Shown here: positions 50,533-60,088 of the stretch, piece after piece
Layout of the letters: each line of letters begins with the position of its first letter
Numbering within the stretch: position 1 is the first letter of the stretch
From: Deltaproteobacteria bacterium HGW-Deltaproteobacteria-8
Lineage (GTDB): Bacteria > Desulfobacterota > Desulfovibrionia > Desulfovibrionales > Desulfovibrionaceae
Assembly (NCBI GenBank): GCA_002840405.1
Contig: PHAR01000002.1
Location: 124,001 to 188,000 of the forward strand
Direction of reading: 5' to 3'
DNA length: 64,000 bases
The notes under the pieces: model-generated
Database searches by the model: none
What the model was told of the DNA's origin: nothing
What the model saw: only the letters and a program-made list of their open reading frames with translations
Translations under genes and position numbers: made by a program

Positions 50533-53500
50533 ATGCACGGCAAGGACGAGAAAGTATTGCTGGAGAAGCACAACACCGCGCGCTTCTTCGTCGAAAACCG
50601 GCAGATCGCCCTGGTGCTGCTCCTCGCCGTGTTCATCTGGGGCGCTGTCAGCTATTTCCGGATGCCCCAGCGCAAGGACCCGGACATCCCCATGCGCGTG
50701 GCCGCCGTGACTTGTACCTGGCCCGGCGCCTCGGCCGAGAAGGTCGAGGACCTGGTGACGCGCCGTCTTGAGGAGCGCATCGCCGAGAACGACAAGGTCG
50801 ACCGCATCGAGTCCACCACGCGCACTGGCCTGGCAGTGGTCATCATCAAGCTCTATGACGACATCCAGAACCCGAGCGACGTGTTCGACGATCTGAACCT
50901 CAAGCTGGCCTCTGTCACTGGCCTGCCCGATGGCGCCGGGCCAGTGAACTTTATGAAGGATTTCGGGGACACCGCTACACTCATGCTCACCGTGGCCTCG
51001 CCCCTGGAGGGGGAGGTGGAGCTGTCCCTGCGCGCCAGGCAGGTGGAGCAGGGCATCCTTGAACTGCGCGGCGCTGCGAATGCCACCTCCGCTGGGAACG
51101 ACGGCCGGGTGACCCTGGTGGAGGTGCTGCCGGCCTCGGCCACGGAGCAGTCCGTGCGCCGCAAGGTGGAGCTCTTCGCCCGCCTGCTGGCGGACAAGGG
51201 GCTGGCCAGCGACGTCCGCACCAGCTTCAAGCCCGGCCTGGCCCTGCTCGACGCCCGCACCGACAAGAGCGATGCTGAGATGCTGTCGGCTGTGCACAGT
51301 TTTGTGCAGGAGCGTTTGCGGGCTTCGGAGTTCCACCCCGACGCCTGGCCCGTGGCCATCGTGCGCGATCCGGCCAAGGTGATGGAGGCCCTGGCCCCTG
51401 TGGCCGGCAGCCGCTACGGCTTCCGCGACCTGGAGGCCTACACCGACGAGATCATGCGCACCCTGCAGACCCTGCCCGAGGTCTCGCGCGTGAACCGCTG
51501 GGGCGTGCGCGACGAGGCCGTGTACCTGAACTATTCCCAGGAGCGCCTGGCTGCTTACGGCTTCGGCCCCTGGCAGATCAAGGAGGTGTTGGCCGCGCGC
51601 AACACCCGCCAGGGCGGCGGCGTGGTGGAGGCCGCTGGCAAGTCCATGCTGGTGGACCCCTCGGGCGAGCTCACCAGCGAGGATGAGCTTGGCGGGGTGG
51701 CCGTGGGCCGCGCCAAGAACGGCGCTCTGGCCTACCTGCGCGACATGGTGGACATCGAGGGCGGCTACCTGAGCCCGCCCACCAAGCGCCACTACCACGT
51801 CATGCGCGACGCCCACGGCGCCTGGGCGCGCATGCCCGCCGTGACGCTGGCCATCACCATGCGCAAGGGCGAGCAGATCGCCGCGTTCTCCAAGGCCGTG
51901 GACGCGACCCTTTCAAGCGTCAGCAAGCGCCTGCCAGCTGACCTCGTGCTCTCGCGCACCTCGGACCAGCCCCAGCAGGTTGCGGACAAGGTCGATCTGT
52001 TCATGACCAGCCTGTACGAGGCCATCATCCTGGTGGTGCTGGTGGCCCTGATAGGCTTCCGCGAGTGGCGCTCGGCCCTGCTCATGGCCCTGTCCATCCC
52101 CATCACCCTGGCCATGACCTTCGGCCTGATGAACCTGCTGGGCCTCGACATCCAGCAGGTCTCCCTGGCCGCGCTGATCCTGGCCCTGGGCCTGCTTGTG
52201 GACGATCCCGTGGTGGCCAACGACGCCATCAAGCTGGAGCTCCGGTCTGGCAAGTCAGGGGCTGTGGCGGCCTGGCTCGGGCCGACGAAATTGGCAAAGG
52301 CCATCCTCTACGCCACCATCACCAACATCGTGGCCTACCTGCCGTACCTGATGCTCTCCGGCGACAAGGGCCGCTTCCTGTACTCCCTGCCCATGGTCAT
52401 CGCCTGTTCGCTAGTGGCCTCGCGCGTGGTGTCCATGACCTTCATCCCGTTCATCGGCCAGTACCTGCTGCGGCCCGGCCGCAACGCGGGCAAGACCCTG
52501 GCCGACCTGCGCAGCCAGGGCTTCACCGGGCGCTACTACCGCCTGGCCAGCTCGCTCATCGACCACCGCTGGAAGGCCATGGGCGTGTCCCTGGTCATCG
52601 TGCTGGTGGCCTTTGCCATGAAGTCCCAGCTCAAGGACCAGTTCTTTCCCTACGACCTCTCGCACCTGGCCTATGTGGACGTCTGGCTGCCTGAGGACGC
52701 CTCGGTGCTGGCCTCGGAGACGGCGGCGGCCAAGGCCCAGGAACTCATCGGCCAGGCCGCGGCCCAGTATGCCAAGGACCATCCGAAGAGCGGGGGCCCA
52801 GGCAGACAGGGGGACGGGCGGGTGCTCAAGACCATGACCACCTTCATCGGCGCGGGCGGTCCGCGTTTCTGGTTCTCCGTGACCCCGGAGCTGGGCCAGC
52901 CCAACTACGCCCAGATCCTGCTCGAGATAAACAACGTGCACGACACCCAAGGTTTTATGGACTACCTGCAGCCCCGGCTCACGGCGGCCATGCCCGGGGT
53001 GCAGGTCAGCGCCCGCAGGCTGGAGAGCGGGCCGCCCGTGGGCATCCCGGTGCAGCTCCGGCTCTCCGGCGACGACATCCCCATGCTGCGCGCCCAGGCC
53101 GAAAAACTGAAGAACATCCTGCGCGACCAGCCCGACACCGACCGCGTGCAGGACAACTGGGGCGCGGAGATCTTTCGCGCACACCTCAAGATCGACCCGG
53201 ACAAGGCGGCGCTGGCCGGGGTGACGAACCAGGACGTGGCCCGGTCCTCGGCTGCGGCCATGAACGGCTTCCAGGTCACGAGCATGCGCCAGGGCCGCAT
53301 CGAGGTGCCGGTGTTCGCGAGGCTGCGCATGGAGGAGCGCGCGGGCATGGAGGACATCAAGAACCTCTACGTCAGCACCCTGGATGGCGCGAGCAAGGTC
53401 CCCCTGGGGCAGATCTCCACGGTGTCCTGGGGGCTGGAGACCGAGAAGATCGCCCGGCGCAACCACTTCCGCACCATCACCGTGTCCTGCTTCACCGCCC

Positions 53501-54117
53501 CCGGCGTGCTCTCAAGCGAGATCATCCAGGGCATCAGGCCCAAGCTCGACGCCTTCACGGCCCAGCTGCCGCCGGGCTACAAGGTGGAGATTGGCGGCGA
53601 GTACGAGGAGCAGACCAAGGGCTTCGGCGAGATGGGCATGGTCATGGCCGTGTCCATCCTGGCCATCTACCTGGCCCTGCTGTTCCAGTTCAAGAACGGC
53701 GTCAAGCCGCTCATCGTTTTTGCCGCCGTGCCCTACGGCATGGCCGGGGCCTTCGGCGCGCTGTATTTGGCCGGCGCGCCCTTCGGGTTCATGGCCTATC
53801 TCGGCATCGTCAGCCTCATGGGCGTCATCGTCAGCCACATCATCGTGCTGTTCGACTTCATCGAGGAGCGCCGGGCCGAGGGCGACGACCTGCGCATGGC
53901 CATCCTGGACGCGGGCATCATGCGCCTGCGGCCGGTCATGATCACCGTGGCGGCCACGGTCACCGCCCTCATCCCCCTGGCCCTGCATGGCGGGCCGCTC
54001 TGGGAGCCTTTGTGCTACGCCCAGATCGGTGGGCTCACGGTGGCCACCTTCGTGACCCTGCTCATGGTGCCGGTGATCTATTCCATCGCGGCGTTCGATT
54101 TGAAGATCGTCAGCTAG
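50533..54117 (+). CDS. RND multidrug/metabolite efflux pump with enlarged first periplasmic loop
   Basis: A 1194-residue inner-membrane proton-driven pump of the HAE1/AcrB superfamily. The proton-relay aspartates are Asp557-Asp558 in LGLLVDDPVVANDAI; in AcrB the pair is 407-408, so about 150 extra residues lie in the first periplasmic porter region, while the C-terminal half has normal length. The extra sequence is around residues 190-310 (VEVLPASATEQSVRRKVELFARLLADKG and beyond). TM1 is QIALVLLLAVFIWGAVSYF. The ATG at 50533 follows AAGGA. The operon has no TolC gene; a chromosomal one elsewhere is presumed. Confidence 0.92.
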   Translation: MHGKDEKVLLEKHNTARFFVENRQIALVLLLAVFIWGAVSYFRMPQRKDPDIPMRVAAVTCTWPGASAEKVEDLVTRRLEERIAENDKVDRIESTTRTGLAVVIIKLYDDIQNPSDVFDDLNLKLASVTGLPDGAGPVNFMKDFGDTATLMLTVASPLEGEVELSLRARQVEQGILELRGAANATSAGNDGRVTLVEVLPASATEQSVRRKVELFARLLADKGLASDVRTSFKPGLALLDARTDKSDAEMLSAVHSFVQERLRASEFHPDAWPVAIVRDPAKVMEALAPVAGSRYGFRDLEAYTDEIMRTLQTLPEVSRVNRWGVRDEAVYLNYSQERLAAYGFGPWQIKEVLAARNTRQGGGVVEAAGKSMLVDPSGELTSEDELGGVAVGRAKNGALAYLRDMVDIEGGYLSPPTKRHYHVMRDAHGAWARMPAVTLAITMRKGEQIAAFSKAVDATLSSVSKRLPADLVLSRTSDQPQQVADKVDLFMTSLYEAIILVVLVALIGFREWRSALLMALSIPITLAMTFGLMNLLGLDIQQVSLAALILALGLLVDDPVVANDAIKLELRSGKSGAVAAWLGPTKLAKAILYATITNIVAYLPYLMLSGDKGRFLYSLPMVIACSLVASRVVSMTFIPFIGQYLLRPGRNAGKTLADLRSQGFTGRYYRLASSLIDHRWKAMGVSLVIVLVAFAMKSQLKDQFFPYDLSHLAYVDVWLPEDASVLASETAAAKAQELIGQAAAQYAKDHPKSGGPGRQGDGRVLKTMTTFIGAGGPRFWFSVTPELGQPNYAQILLEINNVHDTQGFMDYLQPRLTAAMPGVQVSARRLESGPPVGIPVQLRLSGDDIPMLRAQAEKLKNILRDQPDTDRVQDNWGAEIFRAHLKIDPDKAALAGVTNQDVARSSAAAMNGFQVTSMRQGRIEVPVFARLRMEERAGMEDIKNLYVSTLDGASKVPLGQISTVSWGLETEKIARRNHFRTITVSCFTAPGVLSSEIIQGIRPKLDAFTAQLPPGYKVEIGGEYEEQTKGFGEMGMVMAVSILAIYLALLFQFKNGVKPLIVFAAVPYGMAGAFGALYLAGAPFGFMAYLGIVSLMGVIVSHIIVLFDFIEERRAEGDDLRMAILDAGIMRLRPVMITVAATVTALIPLALHGGPLWEPLCYAQIGGLTVATFVTLLMVPVIYSIAAFDLKIVS

Positions 54118-54142
54118 CGTCCGCAGCGAGAGGAAATGAGCG

Positions 54143-54175
54143 CGGCCCCTGCCTGATGGTCTCAGGTGGGGGCCG
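54143..54175 (+). terminator. Probable terminator of the RND operon
   Basis: A two-part stem, CGGCCCC/GGGGCCG outside and CCTGA/TCAGG inside, 26 bp after the RND stop. There is no T-run, so termination strength is uncertain. Confidence 0.45.
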
Positions 54176-54352
54176 TGTCGCGTTCGGGGGACGAAGGAGA
54201 GGGAGAGTGCCGCGCAGGGGCCGCCTGGCGCATCCGTCGCATGGCCAGAACCAAAGACCAGATACTGTCGCTGGCAGGCCTTGAAGGCTGTCGTCCTGGC
54301 GTGCTGGCTGCGGACACGCCGCAGTTGTGGTGCCGGGCTTGCAGAAAGAATT

Positions 54353-54383
54353 GGCCCCTGCCTGGGCGTTACAGGCAGGGGCC
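54353..54383 (-). terminator. Distal terminator of amtB-glnK
   Basis: A perfect 12-bp stem GGCCCCTGCCTG/CAGGCAGGGGCC with a 7-nt loop; on the minus strand it is followed by AATTCTTTC. Confidence 0.65.
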
Positions 54384-54393
54384 GGAGAGGATG

Positions 54394-54427
54394 GCGGCCG
54401 CGCGAGTCCCTCAACTCGCGCGGCCGC
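54394..54427 (-). terminator. Proximal terminator hairpin of amtB-glnK
   Basis: A perfect 13-bp stem GCGGCCGCGCGAG/CTCGCGCGGCCGC with an 8-nt loop, 18 bp after the glnK stop. It has no T-run and stands in tandem with the next hairpin. Confidence 0.55.
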
Positions 54428-54445
54428 ACCGCATGGGAGGGAGAG

Positions 54446-54802
<357 letters not shown>

Positions 54803-56377
54803 CTAGCGGTGGGTCTTGTTGATGGAGAACTCGGGGTAGCCGATGACGGCCACTTCCGCCATGTCCAGACCTTCCTGCTCGATCTCGGGGGCCACGCGCA
54901 TCTTCACGAACTTGTTGGAGACCTTGAAGAAGATGTACATGACCACGAAGACGAAGATGATGTTGGTGGTGATGCCCACGAGCTGCGCGAAGAGCTGGCT
55001 GGCGTCGCCGTAGAACAGGCCGGTGACCGCGCCCTTCACGCCGTTGGCGCCGTCGCCGTAGGTGCCGTCAGCGAAGAGGCCAAGGGCCAGCATGCCCCAG
55101 GCGCCGTTGACGCCGTGGACAGAGATGGCGCCCACGGGGTCGTCGATCTTCAGAGTGTTTTCGACAAAGAGTACGCTCACGCACAGCAGCACGCCGCCGA
55201 TGCCGCCGATGACTACGGACATGATCGGGGTGACAAAGGCGCAGGGGGCGGTGATGGCGACCAAGCCGGCCAGGAGGCCGTTGGCGGCCATGGAGATGTC
55301 GGGCTTGCCGTAGCGGAACCACATGTAGAGCATGGCGGTCATGGCGCCGCCAGCAGAGGCCAGCATGGTGTTGGCGGCCACGACGCCGATGCGCATGTCG
55401 CCGCCGGCCAGGGTGGAGCCGGCGTTGAAGCCGAACCAGCCGAAGGCCAGGATGAGACAGCCGGCGATTGCCATGGGGATGTGGTGGCCGGGGATGGCGT
55501 TGGCAGTGCCGTCAGCGCGGAACTTGCCGAGACGCGGTCCGAGGACAATGGCGCCAGCCAGGGCGGCCACGCCACCGGTCATGTGCACAACCGAGGAGCC
55601 GGCGAAGTCCATGAGGCCGTGGCCCAGGCCGAAGTTGGCCCCGAGCTGAGACAGCCAACCGCCGCCCCAGACCCAGTTGGCGTACAGTGGGTACACGAAC
55701 ATGGAGATGAAGAAGCCATACACGCAGAAGTGCTTCATGGTCCAGCGCTCAGCCATGGAACCCGTGGGAATGGTGGCCGTGGTGTCCATGAACACCATCT
55801 GGAAGAGGAACATGGTCAGCACAGTGCCGTCGTACACGTCGTTGCCAAGGAAGAAGCCCTTGGTGCCAAACAGGCCGAAGTCCTTGCCGAAAAGGTTGAT
55901 GATGAACTCGGAGTCAAGCACGCCTCCGCCGCCAAGGGAGGCCGCGCCGCCGCTGCCGCCCATCTGCAGGCCGAAACCGCAGATCCAGAAGCCGAGCATG
56001 CCGATGGCGTACACCATCATGTTCATGCCCATGGTGTGCCCCGCGTTCTTGGCGCGGGTGAAGCCCGTTTCAGCCAGGGCGAAACCGGCCTGCATGAACA
56101 TGACCAGGAAGCCGCAGATGAGCACCCAGGTCATGTTGATGGCGATGCGGTTGTGGCCGATGACGTCGGCGAGCTTGGTGGCCAGGGGCTCGGCGGGCGC
56201 CATCTTTTCCATGTCCTCGGCCGTGGGCGCTCCGGAGGTGGCGTTGACCACGTCTGCAGCGGTGCCGATGGATGCGCCAGAGGGGTCCGGCTTCGGGGGA
56301 TCACCCGCGAAACACGTGCCGGTCCCCACAAGGACGACCAGAGCCAAAGTCAGAGCCAGGAGAATGTTCTTGAGCAT
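54803..56377 (-). CDS. amtB: Ammonium transporter AmtB
   Basis: A 524-residue trimeric ammonium channel. A signal peptide-like segment (KNILLALTLALVVLVGTGTCFAG) and about 55 polar residues precede 11 membrane helices. Diagnostic segments include DFAGSSVVHMTGGVAALAGAIVLGPRLG, WFGFNAGS and AVNGAWG-like GVNGAWGMLALGLFADG. An insertion-rich second periplasmic loop is glycine-rich (MGGSGGAASLGGGGVLDS). I start it at the ATG at 56377 behind GGGAGGG. A sigma-54-type promoter lies 44-61 bp upstream, consistent with nitrogen control. Confidence 0.94.
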   Translation of the reverse strand: MLKNILLALTLALVVLVGTGTCFAGDPPKPDPSGASIGTAADVVNATSGAPTAEDMEKMAPAEPLATKLADVIGHNRIAINMTWVLICGFLVMFMQAGFALAETGFTRAKNAGHTMGMNMMVYAIGMLGFWICGFGLQMGGSGGAASLGGGGVLDSEFIINLFGKDFGLFGTKGFFLGNDVYDGTVLTMFLFQMVFMDTTATIPTGSMAERWTMKHFCVYGFFISMFVYPLYANWVWGGGWLSQLGANFGLGHGLMDFAGSSVVHMTGGVAALAGAIVLGPRLGKFRADGTANAIPGHHIPMAIAGCLILAFGWFGFNAGSTLAGGDMRIGVVAANTMLASAGGAMTAMLYMWFRYGKPDISMAANGLLAGLVAITAPCAFVTPIMSVVIGGIGGVLLCVSVLFVENTLKIDDPVGAISVHGVNGAWGMLALGLFADGTYGDGANGVKGAVTGLFYGDASQLFAQLVGITTNIIFVFVVMYIFFKVSNKFVKMRVAPEIEQEGLDMAEVAVIGYPEFSINKTHR

Positions 56378-56999
56378 GATGCCCTCCCAAATGAAGTAAT
56401 GAAAACGCTTGATGGGCATAGGGCAAGAAGCGGGCCAATAATTCAACATGCTGGAATCAAAGGGGTAACTAGAATTCAATACCACCCGTCCACGTTTATA
56501 TGTTTCAATTATGTAGAAATTGATGTATCCTGACTTTCAACGCGGCGGGAAGGCGTAGCGCAACTGTTTTGGCAACATGCTTTAATAAAAAGAGATATTG
56601 ATAGATAAGACTTACAGACTTAAACTTGGGCCAGCTTGTCTGTGATATGCAAAAAAGCTAATGTCTAAATTGTAAAATTGTCTTGAATACGATCTTTGGA
56701 ACAGATTACATTAAAAATAGTTCATTATTCTAGATGAATATCATTTTGGCGGATTGGGCATGAGTGGAGGAGGGCTGCGTAGCCGCAGGCGGTCTTTTCT
56801 GGTCGCCTCGTGCTAAGGTTCCGCAATTTGGGTGAGATGATAAAATTGTCAAATCACTTCCTGTGTGCCTGCCGGGCGTCGACCAACATTGACAGCAACG
56901 CCGGGCTTTCAGTAAGGATGCGTTCCGACCATTGATTACGGCCATATTGCCGTTCCTCTGCCAACATTCCCCACCATTTTCTTGGAGGATGCCCTCATC
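56378..56999. other. Long AT-rich divergent intergenic region of amtB and kup
   Basis: At 622 bp this is the longest gene-free stretch. Apart from the sigma-54 promoter (56421-56438) it contains a strongly AT-rich segment (about 56440-56750), probably the upstream activator and bending region for amtB. A TTGACA at 56890 could belong to the kup promoter, but no good -10 follows. I see no riboswitch consensus and no tRNA. Confidence 0.5.
56421..56438 (-). promoter_or_regulatory. Probable sigma-54 promoter of amtB-glnK
   Basis: On the minus strand TTGGCCCGCTTCTTGCC fits the -24/-12 consensus (YTGGCACG-N4-TTGCW): the invariant GG and GC are present with correct spacing. Predicted transcription start is near 56411, about 35 bp before the amtB ATG. 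Confidence 0.65.
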
Positions 57000-58979
57000 G
57001 TGACAAGCGACTTGCCCAGCACCGAGACGAGCGAGACGCCAACGCCCGTCACTGCCGACGAGAAACTGCAGGAATCGGAAGACCCTTCCTCGGGTGAGCA
57101 CGGCTCGCACGGCAAGGGACGGACTGTGGCACTCGCTCTCGCGGCCCTGGGTGTGGTCTATGGCGACATCGGCACCAGCCCGCTTTACGCCGTAAAGGAA
57201 TGTTTCCACGGTCCGCACGCCATTCCGGTCCTGCCCGTGAACGTCATGGGCGTGCTTTCGCTTATTGTCTGGTCGCTGACCATCGTCGTCAGCCTCAAGT
57301 ACGTCATGTTCGTGCTGCGCGCGGACAACAAGGGCGAGGGCGGCGTGTTCGCCCTGCTGGCGCTGCTGCACAACGCCGTGGAAGGCAAGAGCAAGACCAA
57401 GTACACGGTGGTCATCTTTCTGGCCATTTTTGGCGCGGCGCTGCTTTACGGCGACGGCATCATCACCCCGGCCATCTCCGTGCTCTCGGCCATGGAGGGC
57501 TTGAGCGTGGCCACGGACGCCGCCACCCCCATCATCATCCCCGGCACCTGCCTGGTGCTCATCACGCTGTTCATGATGCAGAAGCACGGCACCGAGAAGA
57601 TCGGCAAGATCTTCGGGCCGGTCATGATCCTTTGGTTTTCCACCCTGGCCATTCTCGGGCTGGTGGCCATCATCAATCATCCCGCCATCCTCGCGGCGGT
57701 GAATCCCTACTACGCCGTCCGCTTCTTCATGGAGAACCATCTCCACGGCATGGTCGTCCTGGGCTCGGTGGTGCTGTGCATCACCGGCGGCGAGGCCCTC
57801 TACGCCGACATGGGCCATTTCGGCCGCGTGCCCATCCGCATGTCCTGGTACTGCATGGTCCTGCCCGCGCTGCTGCTGAACTACTTCGGCCAGGGCGCGC
57901 TGCTGTTGGCCGATCCGGGAAAATCCTTCAACCCCTTCTACGGGCTCGTTCCGGGATTTTTACTCTATCCCATGGTCGGGCTGGCCACCATGGCTACGGT
58001 CATTGCCTCCCAGGCCATGATCTCCGGCGTGTTCTCGCTGACGCAGCAGGCCGTGCAGATGGGCTTCTGCCCGCGCATCCGCATCGTCAACACTTCGGCC
58101 CACACCAAGGGCCAGATCTATCTGCCCGGCGTGAACAACGCCATGATGGTGGCCTGTCTGGGCCTCGTGCTGGCCTTCAAGAGCTCCAGCGGTCTGGCGG
58201 CGGCGTATGGCATCGCCGTGACCATCGACATGACCATCACTTCCATCTTCTTCTTTTTTGTCATGTCCATGCTGTGGCGCTGGCCTGCCTGGAAGACCGT
58301 GCCCCTGGTGGCGTTGTTTCTGCTCTTCGACCTCTCCTTCCTGGGCTCCAACCTGCTCAAGATTCCGGATGGCGGCTGGTTCACCCTCGCCGTGGCCGGG
58401 ATCATCATGACCGCCTTGCTTACCTGGCGTGACGGCAAGCGGGCGCTGGGCAAGCAGTTCGCGGCCATAGGGCTGCCCATCAACCTTTTCTTGGAGAGCC
58501 TCGTGGCTCTTGACCGCCCCATCCGCATCCCCGGCACGGGCGTGTTCATGTCCGTGTCCACCACGGGCACACCCATCACGCTGCTGCACCACTACAAGCA
58601 TATCAAGGTGCTGCATGAGCAGGTCATTCTGCTCTCCATCACCTCCACCGAGATGCCTTTTGTCCCGAACCGCTCGCGGCTGGAAGTGACCAGCATGGGG
58701 CACGGGTTCTTCCGCATCATCGCGCGCTACGGGTTCATGCAGACCCCGAACGTGCCGGAGATTTTGCGCCTGGCCCGCACTGATGGTCTTGACATTGAGC
58801 TTTCGAACACCACCTTTTTCTTGGGCCGCGAGACTTTGCTCACGGGCGGACCCACGAAAATGGCCGCCTGGCGGAAGTCCCTGTTCGCGTACATGTCGCG
58901 CAACGCCTGGAACGCCACGACCTTCTTCGGCATCCCGCCGGGCCGGGTGGTGGAACTTGGAAGCCAGGTGGAGCTCTAG
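57000..58979 (+). CDS. kup: Low-affinity potassium uptake protein Kup
   Basis: A 659-residue KUP/HAK/KT potassium-proton symporter. The N-terminal signature ALGVVYGDIGTSPLYAVKECF and the segments ADNKGEGGVFALLAL, ITGGEALYADMGHFG and AYGIAVTIDMTITS are characteristic. Twelve membrane helices are followed by a cytoplasmic tail of about 150 residues. The start is a GTG at 57000, 11 bp after GGAGG; a TTG at 56982 would add six residues. The acidic N-terminal 45 residues are longer than in E. coli Kup. Together with mscL and the K+ channel it belongs to ion and osmotic homeostasis. Confidence 0.95.
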   Translation: MTSDLPSTETSETPTPVTADEKLQESEDPSSGEHGSHGKGRTVALALAALGVVYGDIGTSPLYAVKECFHGPHAIPVLPVNVMGVLSLIVWSLTIVVSLKYVMFVLRADNKGEGGVFALLALLHNAVEGKSKTKYTVVIFLAIFGAALLYGDGIITPAISVLSAMEGLSVATDAATPIIIPGTCLVLITLFMMQKHGTEKIGKIFGPVMILWFSTLAILGLVAIINHPAILAAVNPYYAVRFFMENHLHGMVVLGSVVLCITGGEALYADMGHFGRVPIRMSWYCMVLPALLLNYFGQGALLLADPGKSFNPFYGLVPGFLLYPMVGLATMATVIASQAMISGVFSLTQQAVQMGFCPRIRIVNTSAHTKGQIYLPGVNNAMMVACLGLVLAFKSSSGLAAAYGIAVTIDMTITSIFFFFVMSMLWRWPAWKTVPLVALFLLFDLSFLGSNLLKIPDGGWFTLAVAGIIMTALLTWRDGKRALGKQFAAIGLPINLFLESLVALDRPIRIPGTGVFMSVSTTGTPITLLHHYKHIKVLHEQVILLSITSTEMPFVPNRSRLEVTSMGHGFFRIIARYGFMQTPNVPEILRLARTDGLDIELSNTTFFLGRETLLTGGPTKMAAWRKSLFAYMSRNAWNATTFFGIPPGRVVELGSQVEL

Positions 58980-59068
58980 GATTTCCGCACCGCTGAAGCC
59001 TGCAGGGGGTTTCCAAACCCCGTCAGGTAGGATATGATTGAACACAGCAAAACCACTTGGAGGCCACC

Positions 59069-59350
59069 ATGCTTGGCGAACTTCTTCAGCCCATGCACCT
59101 GCTTCTGATTCTTGTCATTGCCCTGCTCCTGTTCGGTCCGAGCAAACTGCCGCAGATCGCGGCCAACCTTGGCAAGAGCATACGTGAGTTCAAGGGCGCC
59201 CTGTCCGCCCAGGAGGAAATCACGGTTGCTCCGCCCGCGCAGCAGCCTGCCCAGGCCCAGCCCGCGCAGGCCCAGGCGGCACAGCCTGAAAAGCCCCAGG
59301 CCGCACAGACGCAGGCCGAGGCCCCCAAGCAGGAGCAGAAGAGCGCCTAG
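59069..59350 (+). CDS. tatA: Sec-independent protein translocase TatA
   Basis: A 93-residue TatA/E component of the twin-arginine export pore. It has one membrane helix (LLQPMHLLLILVIALLLFG), the FG hinge and the amphipathic helix PSKLPQIAANLGKSIREFKGAL, then a low-complexity tail rich in Gln, Ala and Pro. The ATG at 59069 is five bases after TTGGAGG; a TTG at 59057 is not needed. tatB and tatC are not adjacent. Confidence 0.93.
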   Translation: MLGELLQPMHLLLILVIALLLFGPSKLPQIAANLGKSIREFKGALSAQEEITVAPPAQQPAQAQPAQAQAAQPEKPQAAQTQAEAPKQEQKSA

Positions 59351-59461
59351 TGGCTGTTCTGCGTTTCAAGAACCACATCGTGCGGGGCGTTTCGGTCCGG
59401 TCCTTACGGGCCGGACGCTCCGGCACGTCTTCTGTCGCTCCTTGAACTCCCCGGCGTTGAT

Positions 59462-60031
59462 GTGGACCTGACCCACTACCTCACTGCGTATGGCGCGTAT
59501 GCCTACCTGGCGCTGTTCATCGGCACCTTCCTGGAAGGGGAGACCATCCTCATCCTCGCCGGCTTTGCTGCGTTCAACGGGCACCTGTCGCTGTCCCTGT
59601 GCGTCCTGGTGGCATTTTTGGGCAGCTTCGCGGGCGACCAGACGGCCTTCTACGTGGGCCGCTACAACAAGCGTTTCCTTGAGACCCGGCTCAAGAAGTG
59701 GGAGTGCCGCATCGAGAAGGTCCACCGGCTCCTGGAGAAGCACCAGGTGCTCGTGCTGATCTCCTTCCGGTTCTTCTACGGCTTCCGCAACATCACGCCC
59801 TTTGCCGTGGGCACCACGAACATTTCGCCCCTGCGCTTTTTTGCCTTGAACGGCATCGGCGCGGGAATCTGGGCCATCTCTTTCGGGGTGGGCGGGTACT
59901 ATCTGGGCGACGTCCTGGAGCGTTTTCTCCAGGAGGCCAAGTGGTGGGTGGTCGGGGGCCTGTTCGGCGTCATCCTGCTCGTCTGGGTCGTCAAGATCAT
60001 CCGCAACCGGGTGCGGCCCCCCGTCTGCTAG
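59462..60031 (+). CDS. DedA-family membrane protein
   Basis: A 189-residue multi-spanning protein of the DedA/SNARE-associated (VTT) family, thought to be undecaprenyl-phosphate or phospholipid flippases. Typical segments are AYLALFIGTFLEGETILILAGFAA, LGSFAGDQTAFYVGR and ISFRFFYGFRNITPFAVGTTNISPLRFFALNGIGAGIW. The GTG at 59462 is the first start after an upstream stop but has no clear ribosome site. The gene lies 111 bp after tatA. Confidence 0.85.
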   Translation: MDLTHYLTAYGAYAYLALFIGTFLEGETILILAGFAAFNGHLSLSLCVLVAFLGSFAGDQTAFYVGRYNKRFLETRLKKWECRIEKVHRLLEKHQVLVLISFRFFYGFRNITPFAVGTTNISPLRFFALNGIGAGIWAISFGVGGYYLGDVLERFLQEAKWWVVGGLFGVILLVWVVKIIRNRVRPPVC

Positions 60032-60088
60032 TCCATCTGCTCATCGTCTGCTCGTTCGTCCCTCAGCCCGGCCGCCTGCGAACCCGTT

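Larger units (their letters stand above)
54118..54445. other. Gene-free stretch between RND and glnK, rich in terminators
   Basis: This 328-bp interval between convergent genes holds three strong hairpins (54143-54175, 54353-54383, 54394-54427) and no credible ORF; the open frame on the plus strand runs through the hairpins and has no family features. Confidence 0.6.

Noticed and set aside
56460-56999. A cyclic di-AMP (ydaO) or other riboswitch before kup.
   Set aside because: I could not find the conserved core sequence or helices.
59351-59461. A small gene between tatA and the DedA gene.
   Set aside because: The 111-bp gap holds only a GTCCGG/CCGGAC hairpin and no ORF with a ribosome site.
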